Assembly: GCA_027922465.2 (NCBI GenBank)
Contig: BQMF02000007.1
Span: forward strand, 806,001-870,000
Length of the DNA stretch: 64,000 bases
Reading direction: 5' to 3'
From: Turritopsis dohrnii
Lineage: Eukaryota; Cnidaria; Hydrozoa; Anthoathecata; Oceaniidae
A program made the translations under genes and the position numbers. How positions within the stretch are numbered: position 1 is the first letter of the stretch; every line of letters begins with the position of its first letter. The notes beneath the pieces were generated by a model. That model was not told the DNA's origin. It searched no databases and saw nothing but the letters and a program-made list of their open reading frames with translations. Positions 33,950 to 44,354 of the stretch are shown one piece after another.

Positions 33950-36785
33950 TTTTTGCTGCAGATGGTGAAATAAGAGGAGATTACGAGCAATGACCAGTTT
34001 GCCTATTATTTCGTGAATAGTACGAAAATAAAACCTCCTTTTGTGTTCTTCCTTTATCTTCACATTGTGTTGTTCATAGTTCTCATGACGCGTAGGCGCA
34101 GATGGTAAATTTCTTTATTCTTCTTCTAATTTAAATGTACGAAAAAAAGTGAGTTTTTCTACTCCTGTTTTTTTCAGTTCAAATTTCTTTGAAGCTTAAA
34201 ACATCTGGTAGAGATTTGGATGGTAGTTATGCTTGAGAATTATCGGTTTCTATAGTGAAAGTAGGACGAGTTTCGAATTTCAGGGGGTGCGAGAATTGAT
34301 AAGAGCTAGTTAGAAAGTTATCGTTTTAAGTTAACAAGATGTGTTTATTTTGTTCACAGAATGTATTTACAATTTTAAAGATATATTGATAATTTTTTGA
34401 ATCAGAAAAATATAAAGCTTAGGATTTATGACTGTCTTTTTATTGGAAGTTCATTTTAACCCCCCTGACCTGGAAAGGTACAGAAATAATTAGCTCTTGC
34501 ATTATTAAGAACAAATTCAAGTTCGCGAATGGTAACCAAGTAAAGTGTTTTAACCAATCACAAACTGCGATTCAAAAATAGCCAATCGAATTGAATTCGA
34601 ACTCGTACCCAGTCTTCTATGGGGCAGGTGAGTTGTGTACGCTTGAATTGGCATCTGATACATGTTTGAATGTATAAAACAGCTTTTATTTACTAAAATA
34701 TTAATCATACTGTTAGTTATTACGAATTCTGATTGGTTGATTCAACTATTTACGTTGATTGATACTGATAATGTGCAAAATATAGCTCTGCCATCACGCT
34801 GGGCTGCACAGTTTATTGCTTTCTCGCAAACTATTTATCAAATTAAGCTGATTTCAAAAGAAGATGAGAAAGAAGAAAGAATTTTCACCAAGAAAATGAT
34901 CGAAGACAAAACAAATTAATCCAAACTGAAAACAAAGGACTGTGGGATTTTTTTCTCTCTTTTCTTTGTGTCACGTGACACAGTGTTTTCTCACGGAGCA
35001 AGGCTGGAATGCCTTGAAACTTTTGTGAGGATCTTGCACAATCGAAAATTATTAGTTGCTTAAAAAAAGTTAGTTATAATAACAATAAGTCATTCAAGGG
35101 AATTCTCCCAAATTTTAGGGCAATCAACCAGAAATGGCTCAAAAGAATCGTGATCTTTTCCATGGCACCACACGGGCAGCCAGGAGTAAAACTGATATAC
35201 ATTGCAAATCCTTTATACTGCGGACACCTTGTCATAGCAGCGGACAGATTTTCTAGAAACCAGTCGAATAATGGTGGTCATCAGTTTCTGTAACACTCGT
35301 TGCTTGCTGCTATTTTGGGCTTTTTTGTGGCGAATCATAAATAAAACAAGATTTATGAAGTTTTATCACTATGCATTGTTTATACCTACTTATCTTAAAC
35401 ATTCGTAAATCACGTGACTATCGCTACTGTCACGTGACTATCACGGCTGTCTCAATCTCAATTCCGTTTTAAACATTCGTAAATTTCTCATGTTTCTCTG
35501 TGACGATTCTTTCAAACCCATCACGATAGTCACGTGACTATTGCGGCTGACACAATGATAAAAAATACCTGTAAGTACTAGAGTACTATTCCAAAAGATC
35601 AGTGCAGCCTTCATGTAAGCTAACACAAAAGATTTGCGCCTTTTATGATGAACTTCTATGTAGAAAACAATTTTTCAGGAAAATAATGCTGGAGTGGAAA
35701 TAAGTGTGGAAATCTTTTTTCATTCGACTTATTTTATGATAAACTTTCAAAAACGTTTTCCTCTCATTTTTTTCTCACATTTCGCAAGAAAGATATACGA
35801 AATGTTTTTTTAGAAGACACGGTGTTGCGTGTCTACGTGTCTACGCCGAAGTTCAAAACATTCCTATGTTTCAGAAGATTTACACAACACTGGATTTTGA
35901 AAAGGTTTTGTTGTAACAAAATATCTTAACGTGTTCTTGAAATGAAAATTTCTCAAATTTGGTTTAAACCTCGTCACCAGCCTCCTTAATGTTTATTGTA
36001 TGAGATTGCAACATATCATCGCGTGGGAAAACACGGAAATTATTTTTCAATAAATTCGAATTTTTTGTTGCGTCTGCAGAGGAGACGTGCCTTGAATTAA
36101 CATCAACAGCATTTAGGAATCGAAACATCATGGTGTCTGGAGAGGTGAGGTGAATCAAATCGGATTAAATATCTATAAAATTTAAGACATATTAGAAATA
36201 AATTATTCACAATGTGGAAACTTTTTCATGAAATCTTTTGCGGTCGATTTACTCACAAAAGAATCGCCGAATGTATAGAAAATATATTTCATTGTGAGTA
36301 CTGCCACTTTTATAGATATTACGAAATTTAAACAACCGTCCTGCTCTTGAACAGAAACCACTTAAAAGAAAAAAAATGTTGCGGTAGAGAGGCTTTTCAT
36401 TCACATTGTATAAGACATTAACAAAAAATATATAACTACCTTTCAGTTTTCATTTACATGAAAAGTCGTTTTCTTCCTTCCGACTGTTGTAATCAACTTT
36501 TTTTAAACAATAAAAACTGTTTCACTAATATGCACCACGGCTTGTAGTTTTGAGTGAGGGCGCCAAAAGTTGCAAAATTGTTCCTCAAACTTTGTCACCC
36601 ACCATGGTTGGTCGACAGAGAAAATTTTGGGTTCTAGAAGCTCTTAAAACGACTGGGAGGGTTTCGAAAAACGCATTTTATTTGTTGATATAGCACACTA
36701 ATGTAACTAATGATATGAAATCATTACTATAAAAAGTCACTGAAGATCTTTGAAAATTTCGAACTCACTCCGACACCTGTCTTTG
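33950..36785. other. intergenic, no gene seen
   Basis: Several open frames shorter than 90 codons without domains. Contains the CACGTG cluster described separately. Confidence 0.4.
34969..35538. promoter_or_regulatory. cluster of TCACGTGA E-box sites
   Basis: Palindromic TCACGTGA cores at 34,970, 35,410, 35,430 and 35,530; three are GTCACGTGAC, the site bound by MiT/TFE and USF-type bHLH-Zip factors. Regulatory role is inference. Confidence 0.35.
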
Positions 36786-37017
36786 ACATTTTATCTACTA
36801 CTATATCAGTGTGGACATTTTATCTACTACTATATCAGTGTGGACATTTTATCTACTACTATATCAGTGTGGGCATTTTATCTACTACTATATCAGTGTG
36901 GACATTTTATCTACTACTATATCAGTGTGGACATTTTATCTACTACTATATCAGTGTGGACATTTTATCTACTACTATATCAGTGTGGACATTTTATCTA
37001 CTACTATATCAGTGTGG
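36786..37017. repeat. exact 8 x 29-bp tandem array
   Basis: Eight units of acattttatctactactata + tcagtgtgg, 232 bp in all. Seven are identical and the fourth starts with g instead of a. Because 29 is not a multiple of 3, all three plus frames read the same YLLLYQCGHFI-type peptide in rotation, which creates spurious overlapping ORFs of 77-91 codons. Confidence 0.95.
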
Positions 37018-37977
37018 GCATTTAAAATTGACAACGAAATGAATCTTTTTTGACCCATAGTTGAACTGATCCAAGTTGTGATTCTTCATTGTTTGAAAAA
37101 GAGCGTTCGGGTTTAGCTGATGTGGCACCACTCGTCAGTACGATAAGAAATGTGGTCCAGACGTTCTTTATCAATTGTGGGTCTGTTACAAAAGTATTAG
37201 CACTTCTACAGAAAATATTTTTCTAAATTTTAAGCTGAATTGGTTTTGATTTGAAAAGTTGGATCATTACCTGACCTGGAAAACAAAATCTCAGTCTTCA
37301 TACCCATTGTCTTCAGCTTTAGTGCGTATTTGAAGAGATAGAGGTGTGGAATAAAAATGTCGGACGGACATTTCATAAATTGGTGTCTGGACTCGAAGGC
37401 GATTAAAACTGCTTTTGATTTTAGTTACATGGTGTCGCGCTCTCTATATTAGAAAAATATTTATTAAGTTTTTAGGTTTTATGTATTACGTAATTGCACA
37501 TTTTAGCAATTCTATGATGTCCTTCCGACATTTTCCGAAAGGTAAGTTCTTATTTTTTCCCTCAGGACCAAACAAGAAGCATTTTCAAAATGGAAAAAGC
37601 ACAATCTATCAACTAAAACGTTGGAAAAAAGAAAACACATGCATGGACATTGATTAAATCAACTATAGATGTTTGAGTTCAATTTGAAATATTTTGTCCA
37701 TGCGACATAAATATTAGCAATGGTTGGTTATCACATTGTTTTCCTTCTTCATCTTTGATTTTGAGTATTCAAATGTTCCTATATTGAATTTTATATCGTT
37801 CGAATTTATAGATACCGTAATGCTTCGATTGGACGCCCGGGGCGTTAGAGGTTTTTACGATTTCCGAATTTACCCGAAATGCATCACGATCCGCCATCTT
37901 GGTAGACCTGGGTAGTAAAGTAAACAGCTATTAACTGCGTACTGTGTGTGATTATAGTTTTTAAAACTCCTATAAAT

Positions 37978-38415
37978 ATGCCTACATTATGCTGTATCGT
38001 TGGCTGTAGCAATAAACAAAGTAAAGAAGGTGATCTTAGTTTTTACCGCATACCAAAAGTTATTTTGAACCAAGGAGAGCAGATGAAATCCATCACCGAA
38101 AGAAGAAGAAATTGTTGGGTGGCAGCTATAAATCGTGGTGACATCTCATACAAGAAAAGTGATAGTTGGCGTGTTTGTGGTGTGCATTTTATTGGTGGCT
38201 CACCAGCCAATGCTTTGGACGAAACCAATCCTGATTGGGTCCCGTCACTAAAGCTGGGTTATGTAAAAAGTGACCCACAAAATAATGCATGTAGTAGTAG
38301 TAGTGCTAGTGGCTGTAGTAGTGCTGTTAGTAGTGGTAGTAGTGTTGTTGGTCATAGTAGTCTTGCCAGGTATGAAAGAACATTAATGGCAACTTACATA
38401 AATGATTGTGTCTAA
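37978..38415 (+). CDS. THAP-domain protein, 5' exon
   Basis: From ATG 37,978: MPTLCCIVGCSNKQ gives the first zinc ligands (C6-x3-C10), 'RRNCWVAAINR' the conserved tryptophan, 'WRVCGVHF' the C67-x2-H70 pair, and 'DWVPSLKLG' the C-terminal AVPTIF-like box: a C2CH THAP zinc finger that binds DNA. The C-to-C spacing is slightly longer than usual. Residues ~104-135 are a Ser-rich run encoded by (AGT)n. A donor CAG|GTATGA at 38,369/38,370 suggests the exon ends there and the last ~15 codons are intron. THAP proteins are host factors or domesticated P-element-type proteins; later exons were not found. Confidence 0.85.
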   Translation: MPTLCCIVGCSNKQSKEGDLSFYRIPKVILNQGEQMKSITERRRNCWVAAINRGDISYKKSDSWRVCGVHFIGGSPANALDETNPDWVPSLKLGYVKSDPQNNACSSSSASGCSSAVSSGSSVVGHSSLARYERTLMATYINDCV

Positions 38416-38479
38416 GAAATTTAGAAATCTTCTATCATCTGTATACAGTAGCTGGTTAATTGGATCAAAGATGTCTAAA

Positions 38480-38740
38480 GAAAAAAATGGCTATTTTCAT
38501 ATAGCCCACATATTTAAAAAACATTATTTTGGCAATATTTTATCAGAAATCAGGTTGGTTGATGTATGCCCTGACCAGGGATCGAACCTGGATTACTTGT
38601 GGTTAACACAAGGGTCTTACCAGTTAGACGACCAGGACGTAAGTATAGTAAGTTTGAATAATAATAGTTTTTTTTTACTAAAAATAAGCCAAAAGTAATG
38701 TTTTTTCATAATTGTGGCTATAAAAATAGCCGTTTTTCTT
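38480..38740. mobile_element. small inverted-repeat element containing a tRNA-like sequence
   Basis: 'aaaaatggctattttcatat' at ~38,486 is matched inversely by the sequence ending at ~38,738 ('tataaaaatagccgtttttc'). The tRNA-like segment lies between. It probably disrupts the end of the adjacent SWIM exon. Confidence 0.4.
38567..38638 (-). tRNA. tRNA-like cloverleaf, unusual anticodon loop
   Basis: Acceptor GTCCTGG/TCAGGGC (7 pairs with two G-U), D-stem GTCT/AGAC, anticodon stem CTTGT/ACAAG, T-stem CCAGG/CCTGG, B-box GGTTCGATC. The 7-base loop is GTTAACC: T33 is present, anticodon would be TAA, but position 37 is C and the variable loop is short, unlike tRNA-Leu. A tRNA-derived SINE or pseudogene is more likely than an active gene. 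Confidence 0.45.
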
Positions 38741-38885
38741 GATATTCACTCTTCCATAGAACAAGGATAAGCAAGGATAAGAGGCTACATGAGAACAGCT
38801 TTCACCCAATCCTGCCATACATGTGCAGTGGCATGAAGAAATCTCTCCATTATTGTTGGAAATGATCCAACAAGACACTGGTTTC
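38741..38885 (-). pseudogene. SWIM zinc-finger gene, 3' half (split by the Polinton)
   Basis: Minus frame: 'PVSCWIISNNNGEISSCHCT' + 'CMAGLGESCSHVAS', with the SWIM pattern C-x-C-x(n)-C-x-H (CHCTC...CSH). This is the SWIM module common in uncharacterised invertebrate proteins that often also carry a YqaJ nuclease. Sequence after SHVAS appears disrupted. The frame stays open across the border into the TIR by chance. The upstream half lies at 56,329-56,610; its last codons (VLHSQRLSEK) join directly with PVSCW when the 17.4-kb element and one GTTTC copy are disregarded. Confidence 0.75.
38881..38885. repeat. target-site duplication GTTTC, left
   Basis: Directly abuts the AG terminus; repeated at 56,329-56,333. 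Confidence 0.8.
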
Positions 38886-39232
38886 AGAGATAGGAAAGTG
38901 CCGATTATAGGACAGAAATTGTGTCCCTCATAATCATATGATTTCGGGTATTTCCCTACTATAGCTAATATTATCATCTAAGACCTTTGTTTTCATAACG
39001 CGATACGAGTTATGAAACGTGTTCAGCTTTTATTATGATTACATAGCATTTTGTTATTTTGATTACATAACAAAATTCTCAAATAACAACACGTAAGCAG
39101 TTTTTTATTATTATAACCACAAATTACTCATAAATGTAAACAATTAAATATCTCATAAAAATGTAGTAAAAAGCAGTTTGTAGTAGTTTCATTTTTATAA
39201 CATAAATGAGCTAACAATACATATAACATACA

Positions 39233-39300
39233 GATCAGCGTAGTGGATAAGAACACTAACTTGTAACAGCAAGGTCGTGTGTTCGAACCCCACGCAGTTC
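39233..39300 (+). tRNA. tRNA-Thr-like sequence in left TIR (A-box deleted)
   Basis: 'aacttgtaacagcaaggtcg' with TGT at the anticodon position and B-box GTTCGAACC. Five bases (TCTAG) of the A-box region are missing relative to the right copy. Confidence 0.35.
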
Positions 39301-39571
39301 GTCTGAGAGGAAGTATATATACTTCGGCGGTTGTAGATCTCTCATGTTCTGGTTGTAAAACTTGCATGAGTGCGCACTTCCCCGCAGTTGTGTTGAATAT
39401 ATCGCGGAATGGTTAGCATTGTGTCTGGGTGATTTATCACTGTCAGGTTTCTCTGGTCCATAGAGACATTCAGGTTACCGTCATTTCGATCGAAATTCAA
39501 CAAACGCCAGGGCTTAGAAGTGTTAGCATGTATCCACAATGCCGACTATAATTGCAAACTACATGCGCTGA

Positions 39572-39769
39572 TCAGCGAAATACATACCATATACTAAACA
39601 TCGTGGTAATCGCTAAAACCAAAGCTATTTTCTCTTCTTCGTGAGATGGGAGTGAATCTGTTTGACTCACTCTTGTTTGAACTTTCTTTTGTGAACTTTT
39701 ATTTTTTGTTTGTGTTGGAGAGCTAGTCACTTTGGGTGAAATATGATGCTCTTGCATAACATTAATCAT
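39572..39769 (-). pseudogene. orphan C-terminal 65 codons in the left TIR
   Basis: Same 65-residue sequence as the end of the 386-codon gene (MINVMQEHHISPKVTSSPTQ ... IWYVFR), duplicated because the TIR overlaps the gene. No upstream coding region here. Confidence 0.85.
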
Positions 39770-39772
39770 TTT

Positions 39773-40394
39773 GTTATGTAATCAAAACTTGCCATGTAAT
39801 CAAAATAAAAGAAATGCTATATAGTCATAACAAAAAGCTGTTTTGAACATAAAAAGATGGTTACCGTCAAATCGAAGAAAATTATAGCGTTCCGAGAGAC
39901 ACCACAAGCAGACACTGAGGTCTAAATGAATGATATAAAACCCAAGAGCGGAATAATTTGAAAATTGTGGTGAACAGGCGACAGAGTCTGCTGGAAAGAG
40001 AAGGTCTAGTGGAGCGGCTAGATTGGAACTGGATGGTGCCGTCCGCTCCCGGTATTCACCACAAAATGTGCCAAAAATTGTCGGGAAAAACAATGTGACT
40101 AGATGTAATATACTCGAACAGATCATGAACGGCCATTGCGTGCGTAGTAGTCGGAGTTCGTAAGTAGTCACATACACACAAATAGTCTAAGATCTAGTGG
40201 TAGAGCTCAGAGCTGGTGGATTTGAGAAGCCAGGGTGGAGTGCCGGTTAGATCAAAGACAATGAATTAAAAACCCTCTAGGGTATCACAACAACAACAAC
40301 AACAAAAACCCTAGGGGGTTCTCCTAAGGGAGTTTTGTTTTCAATAATAATAAGTTCATGGTTGGACTCATTTATTGATTAAACCATACAGTGA
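39773..40394. other. non-coding segment between left TIR and polymerase, SINE-like
   Basis: Where the polymerase C-terminus would be expected there is instead a stretch ending in (CAA)n at 40,287-40,306, flanked by similar 'aaaccct..aggg' motifs. A 3' tandem CAA tail suggests a SINE-like insertion in place of, or next to, deleted polymerase sequence. A minus frame of 125 codons (39,800-40,177) is Cys/Phe-rich and unrecognised; I do not call it a gene. Confidence 0.4.
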
Positions 40395-41579
40395 TTAGTG
40401 AAACCCATACATAATCGTCTTTGACAAATCAAGAACTGTAGGTCCCAGATAGATCGGCTTGTTCAACACGAGTTTGATCTTTTGCATTTCAGCAGCCATC
40501 AAATGTTCGCTGAAACAGATACTACCCTTGAAGTTAGGTTTCATCACCAGCTTCTCATATTGTTCTTTCTTGGTAGCCAAGCGTATGTCTTTATGTTTAC
40601 GTTGATTCTCCATAGTTTTACCAAAGACTGAATTGTTCATGAGCTTGAAAAAGTCCTTTTCAAAGTCATTCTTTGATTTGGTACGCAAATTGGTGTTGAA
40701 ATCGATGTACGGCTTCAACCATGCGCTTTGCCTAAATCTCAGTACTCTATGAACCTTCTCAAGAACAAGACCATGCTTCAGCGCTTGATCAAGTGCACGG
40801 ATATGAATAATATAGTTCTTCTTGTCTGAAAGACATGGAGTTAGCTTTTCTACACCATTGATCTTCTTTCGCTCAGGCATAAACGGAAGATCGTTATGTG
40901 AATCATGAAGCTCCTGAGGATAGTTCACATCAACTTCAAGAAGATAACCATATTTACCGTCTTTCTCAGCCAACTTTGAAATGAATTCAGCGGTAAATTT
41001 ATTAGCATCTACCCACTTGAAATTTCCTGTCGGTAGCTTCTGAATCATAGCCCATCCATATAGATTATTTGCATCAAGATATTGGAGATAGCTACTTTCT
41101 TCAGTCTTCTTATATTTAGCATCCATATACTTGTTATTAGCTTTAGCATGTCTATGAACAGCCTGACAGAGACCTCCTCTAATACCTTGCTCTACGAACA
41201 GAAACATATCCATATCTGACAACAGATCCAGCTCAACCTCTGTCTTTTTCAAACATGCTTGCCAAGCTAATCCTGGAGCAGTGTAAAAATGTGCAGGATC
41301 CAATTTATAGTTTGTTATGCATGTTTCCCTAAAAGTCTCAAAAACATCAGCAAGCAATAGAACGTCTGTCTTGAGGTAGAGATCATGATACGCACCCATA
41401 TTTTTATTTTTCATGTGTTTCCACACCTTCTGTGCATGCGTATAATCAGCATCACTGATACCTTTCATGTTCAACTTGCTATAAAAAGCATCTTTCGGTG
41501 GGAGCTTAGTTTCGTTAAACTTATCAAAAGAATCAATGTATTCATAAGGATAAACTCCTTTTCTTCTCAATAGTTTGAA
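40395..41579 (-). pseudogene. Polinton DNA polymerase B, palm part, truncated
   Basis: Continues in the same frame beyond the stop codon that ends the 41,580-43,085 part. Exo III-type segment YHDLYLKTDVLLLADVFE, polymerase motif A with DANNLYGW (residues ~166-173 of this part) and motif B KLMNNSVFGKTM (~309-320) are clear. The frame ends shortly after, at a YGFH segment, before motif C (the DTDS-type catalytic pair). In the family this protein copies the element DNA from a protein primer; without motif C it cannot. Confidence 0.9.
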
Positions 41580-43085
41580 TTACTCATCGCCCTTGAAGAA
41601 TTTTCGAAGGTTTTTACACTGATCGTCAGATAGATTGTTTACCAAGTTATCCAGACTACTAGCCATGAAACGCACACTATCGATGAATCTCAACTGTATC
41701 TTTTGAACTCTAGTCTCCCCATTTTTGTCAGTATATTCACCAACCTTAACATCCAATGAGAAAGAGATATATTTTTCTTTGTTTTCAGCAATGACGGCAA
41801 TCCCTTCATCTCCATACTGTTTGGCTAGTTCTTTGATAAACAGATGAGCATCATATCCGCTCAGATTGTGAAAGACGATCGGGATGTATTTAGGCACTTT
41901 GTAACGGAGATTACAAGACTGATGTGCAGCTCCACGAAATTTACCAGTAAAATGACAGTGATCCCTAACCTTAATATTATCTTTTTCAAATTCTTTCATA
42001 CATATGTGACATTTATCTGAATCGGTAAATCCCTGTTCCTCTTCATATGTGAGGTCTCGCATTCTCTGTTTAGGACACATATTGTATAGCCTTTTCACTT
42101 CACCTACCGCATGATCCACAAAACGTAAAACACAGTCTTCACCACGATAAAGCGTTAGAGGGTCTGAAACTTCACCATGAGCAAATTTGCTATAACAACA
42201 GAAGCCTGTGGGGATATGTATACCAACCTTTTTAGTGGATGATCCTCTACGCGGTTCTTTACAAACCTCTTTTGACAAAGCTTCGAAATCAGCATACATT
42301 ATGAAAGGAGCTTTGAGCTGGTACTGACCGTCATGAAACTTAACGGTGCTACCCTCATTTGACATCTCAATCTTCGCGACATCATTATTTTTACAATATT
42401 GAAAGTGTTCATCTCTAGTTTTGATGGAGGTAAATCCATGGAGGCAGTTCATACAATAATGCTCCTTATGTTCATGCTTCGAGTTGACCTTTCCCAAGAC
42501 ACCGCTCAAGTTCTTTACAGCTATATAATGTCTCTTTTCCTCTTCACATAGTAAAAACAAAACAACCGTTTCTTTGCGATCAAGATGCTTCGACTTACGA
42601 CACATATAGATACCTTCTTTCTCGTCTTTTGTCAAAACATGCACAGCGATATCAGGGTTCCTCTTCTCAAACAAATCTATTTTATTTAGCGCCATTGGAA
42701 ACGATAAACCGTCCCAATTATAGTTATCATACTTTTTGAGAGTTGAGATTCGTTCAGGATGATTATCGATCTTATCATGATTGAGAGCTGTGATAACAGC
42801 CCATTTGAAGCACTCTTCATCATCTTCGTTATGTGGATTGATAACAGATCGTTTCCCACTGAAATTCTCAGGTAAAGGCAAGTAAGAGCTGCCTCTCGTT
42901 AATTTAAGCTTGTGAAAGTCCACATCAATATTTAAAATCTTATCGATAACAAAGCCGGATTGAGGTAATGCAGGGTTTTCAATCTGCTCGATTATCTTCC
43001 AGCATTCCATCTCGACACGTAGTAATGGAAACAGACTCGTTATCCCGAAACCGAAAAATGAAGCAGGTCGACGTTCCTTCAACAT
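41580..43085 (-). CDS. Polinton DNA polymerase B, exonuclease part
   Basis: First methionine at 43,085 (the open frame begins slightly upstream). In order: N-terminal region (~60-160), a C2H2-like finger (YCMNC...HFQYC), Exo I aspartate/glutamate in YADFEA (~271-276), an endonuclease VII-like cysteine/histidine block CHICM...DHCHF...CNLRY (~366-402), and Exo II HNLSGYDAH (~413-421). This combination is typical of protein-primed PolB in Polintons. The frame is closed by TAA at 41,580-41,582, immediately followed in frame by the rest of the polymerase, so this is a premature stop. N-terminal sequence normally belonging to the same protein probably corresponds to the ORF at 43,418-44,242. Confidence 0.9.
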   Translation of the reverse strand: MLKERRPASFFGFGITSLFPLLRVEMECWKIIEQIENPALPQSGFVIDKILNIDVDFHKLKLTRGSSYLPLPENFSGKRSVINPHNEDDEECFKWAVITALNHDKIDNHPERISTLKKYDNYNWDGLSFPMALNKIDLFEKRNPDIAVHVLTKDEKEGIYMCRKSKHLDRKETVVLFLLCEEEKRHYIAVKNLSGVLGKVNSKHEHKEHYCMNCLHGFTSIKTRDEHFQYCKNNDVAKIEMSNEGSTVKFHDGQYQLKAPFIMYADFEALSKEVCKEPRRGSSTKKVGIHIPTGFCCYSKFAHGEVSDPLTLYRGEDCVLRFVDHAVGEVKRLYNMCPKQRMRDLTYEEEQGFTDSDKCHICMKEFEKDNIKVRDHCHFTGKFRGAAHQSCNLRYKVPKYIPIVFHNLSGYDAHLFIKELAKQYGDEGIAVIAENKEKYISFSLDVKVGEYTDKNGETRVQKIQLRFIDSVRFMASSLDNLVNNLSDDQCKNLRKFFKGDE

Positions 43086-43106
43086 ACAAGGATCATTAGT
43101 GTTCAA

Positions 43107-43417
43107 TTTGTTACCGGCATATATGAGAAACGAGAATTCGATTCTCAGGTTTAAACGCTCAATAAAAAGTCTTACATTTTAATAGTATCTACAGGGTATC
43201 CACGCTATTTTAGTCAGTCTAATCTCTATCGTTTTAACAAACCCTTGATCTCTTAATTCGATTTAGTTTCTTTTTTCTTTAATTGCTACTGTCTAATTCT
43301 ATTCCAAATTTTCCTTTTACCTGACAGTATTTAGCAGTGGTTTAATAGATTTTACTTTATATATTTTACTTTTATATATTTTAGGTTTTATAACAGGTCC
43401 TTTATTGATAGCAGATT
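43107..43417. other. spacer within the polymerase locus
   Basis: AT-rich, no reading frame. Together with the (AAT)n tract at 43,449-43,470 it separates the two parts of what may once have been one polymerase gene. Confidence 0.4.
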
Positions 43418-44242
43418 TTATCTGAAAAAGTCAACCTGTATAAATATGCCAAATAATAATAATAATAATAACATATTATTAACAACATCAGATATATCAC
43501 TTTCACTATGAATTGTTTCCATATTGCTATTGAACGCCTTATCAACATAGATTGTCGCTTCAGGATTGGATAAATCCTCCTTTCTCCATTTGATCCACAC
43601 AGTTGCTTGAATTTTTATTGATTTTTTGTTTTTGAGTTCTCTCATAATCAGATCACTTAAAATGGGTCGAACCTTTTCGAGAAACAAATCAACATCCTTT
43701 TTTCCATCTGAGTTTATCTTGAACCTTTTGTAAGAACCCTCAAACGCCATTTCAATGGGGACAAACGCTTTTGGTTTCACCAATTTTTCATCTTTTTCAT
43801 CATTCTTCCTCTTGTAGAGATTGAGAATCTTCTTCTTCATCTCTCTGAAAGCGCTACTCACTTTCTCACGAATAGGTTTAGGTGTATGACCTACCAACCA
43901 CTCCTTCAACTCATCCAACTTGCTTTTTACCTGAGGTCTATTTTTTGCCATTTCTTGCTGCTCAAGCAAATCCATATCTTGTTGGGTAGGAATAATTGGA
44001 ACAGGTCTTGGTAGTGGAACAGGTCGGTTAGACCTCATCGGTCTTGGTGGTGGAACAGGTCGGACAGGTCTTGGTAGTGGAACAGGTCGAACAGGTTGAC
44101 CATTCCTCATTGGTCTTATAACAAAACCAGGTGGGTTTGCTATTAATTCAATCAACCCAGCCTTTCTGAGTCTTGAGTAGCCGGGTATGCCACGCTCTCT
44201 CGCGATAGCTTTTAATTCAACAACAGTATTTTGTGAAGTCAT
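43418..44242 (-). CDS. SAP/Rho-N-like domain protein, probable N-terminal region of polymerase
   Basis: 274 residues. N-terminus 'TVVELKAIARERGIPGYSRL' + 'RKAGLIELIA' is a SAP/Rho-N-type helix-extended-helix DNA-binding motif. Next a Pro/Arg/Val repeat region (~45-90), a basic stretch, and 'AFEGSYKRFKINSDGKKDVD' with 'RPILSDLIMREL', a block I know from just upstream of, or fused to, Polinton PolB. The C-terminal 25 residues are a run of Leu encoded by an (AAT)n microsatellite, probably not the original end. It lies 330 bp upstream of the polymerase on the same strand. Confidence 0.6.
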   Translation of the reverse strand: MTSQNTVVELKAIARERGIPGYSRLRKAGLIELIANPPGFVIRPMRNGQPVRPVPLPRPVRPVPPPRPMRSNRPVPLPRPVPIIPTQQDMDLLEQQEMAKNRPQVKSKLDELKEWLVGHTPKPIREKVSSAFREMKKKILNLYKRKNDEKDEKLVKPKAFVPIEMAFEGSYKRFKINSDGKKDVDLFLEKVRPILSDLIMRELKNKKSIKIQATVWIKWRKEDLSNPEATIYVDKAFNSNMETIHSESDISDVVNNMLLLLLLFGIFIQVDFFR

Positions 44243-44354
44243 GTTTGATATACATATGTAATTAGCTCTCTTTAAGATGTTTTGAAATTTCCAATTTTTC
44301 AGACCATCTAGTTAACATTTGTTACTTGGTTTTAAGTAACAAAAAAAACACCCT

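Larger units (their letters stand above)
38886..39772. repeat. Polinton left terminal inverted repeat
   Basis: 887 bp, starting AGAGATAGGAAAGTGCCGAT. Inverse of 55,437-56,328, differing by a few substitutions and a 5-bp deletion near 39,243. It contains a copy of the last 65 codons of the gene at 54,477-55,637 and a tRNA-like sequence. Confidence 0.95.

Noticed and set aside
36786..37017. 29-bp direct repeats as a CRISPR array
   Set aside because: No spacers: the units are contiguous. The context is animal genomic DNA and no cas genes are present.
36750..37053. Three overlapping 77-91-codon ORFs as genes
   Set aside because: They are the three frames of the 29-bp tandem repeat.
38678..38977. 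A 99-codon SWIM protein as one gene
   Set aside because: Its first ~30 codons lie in the Polinton TIR and only the rest is the host SWIM exon; the continuous frame is accidental.
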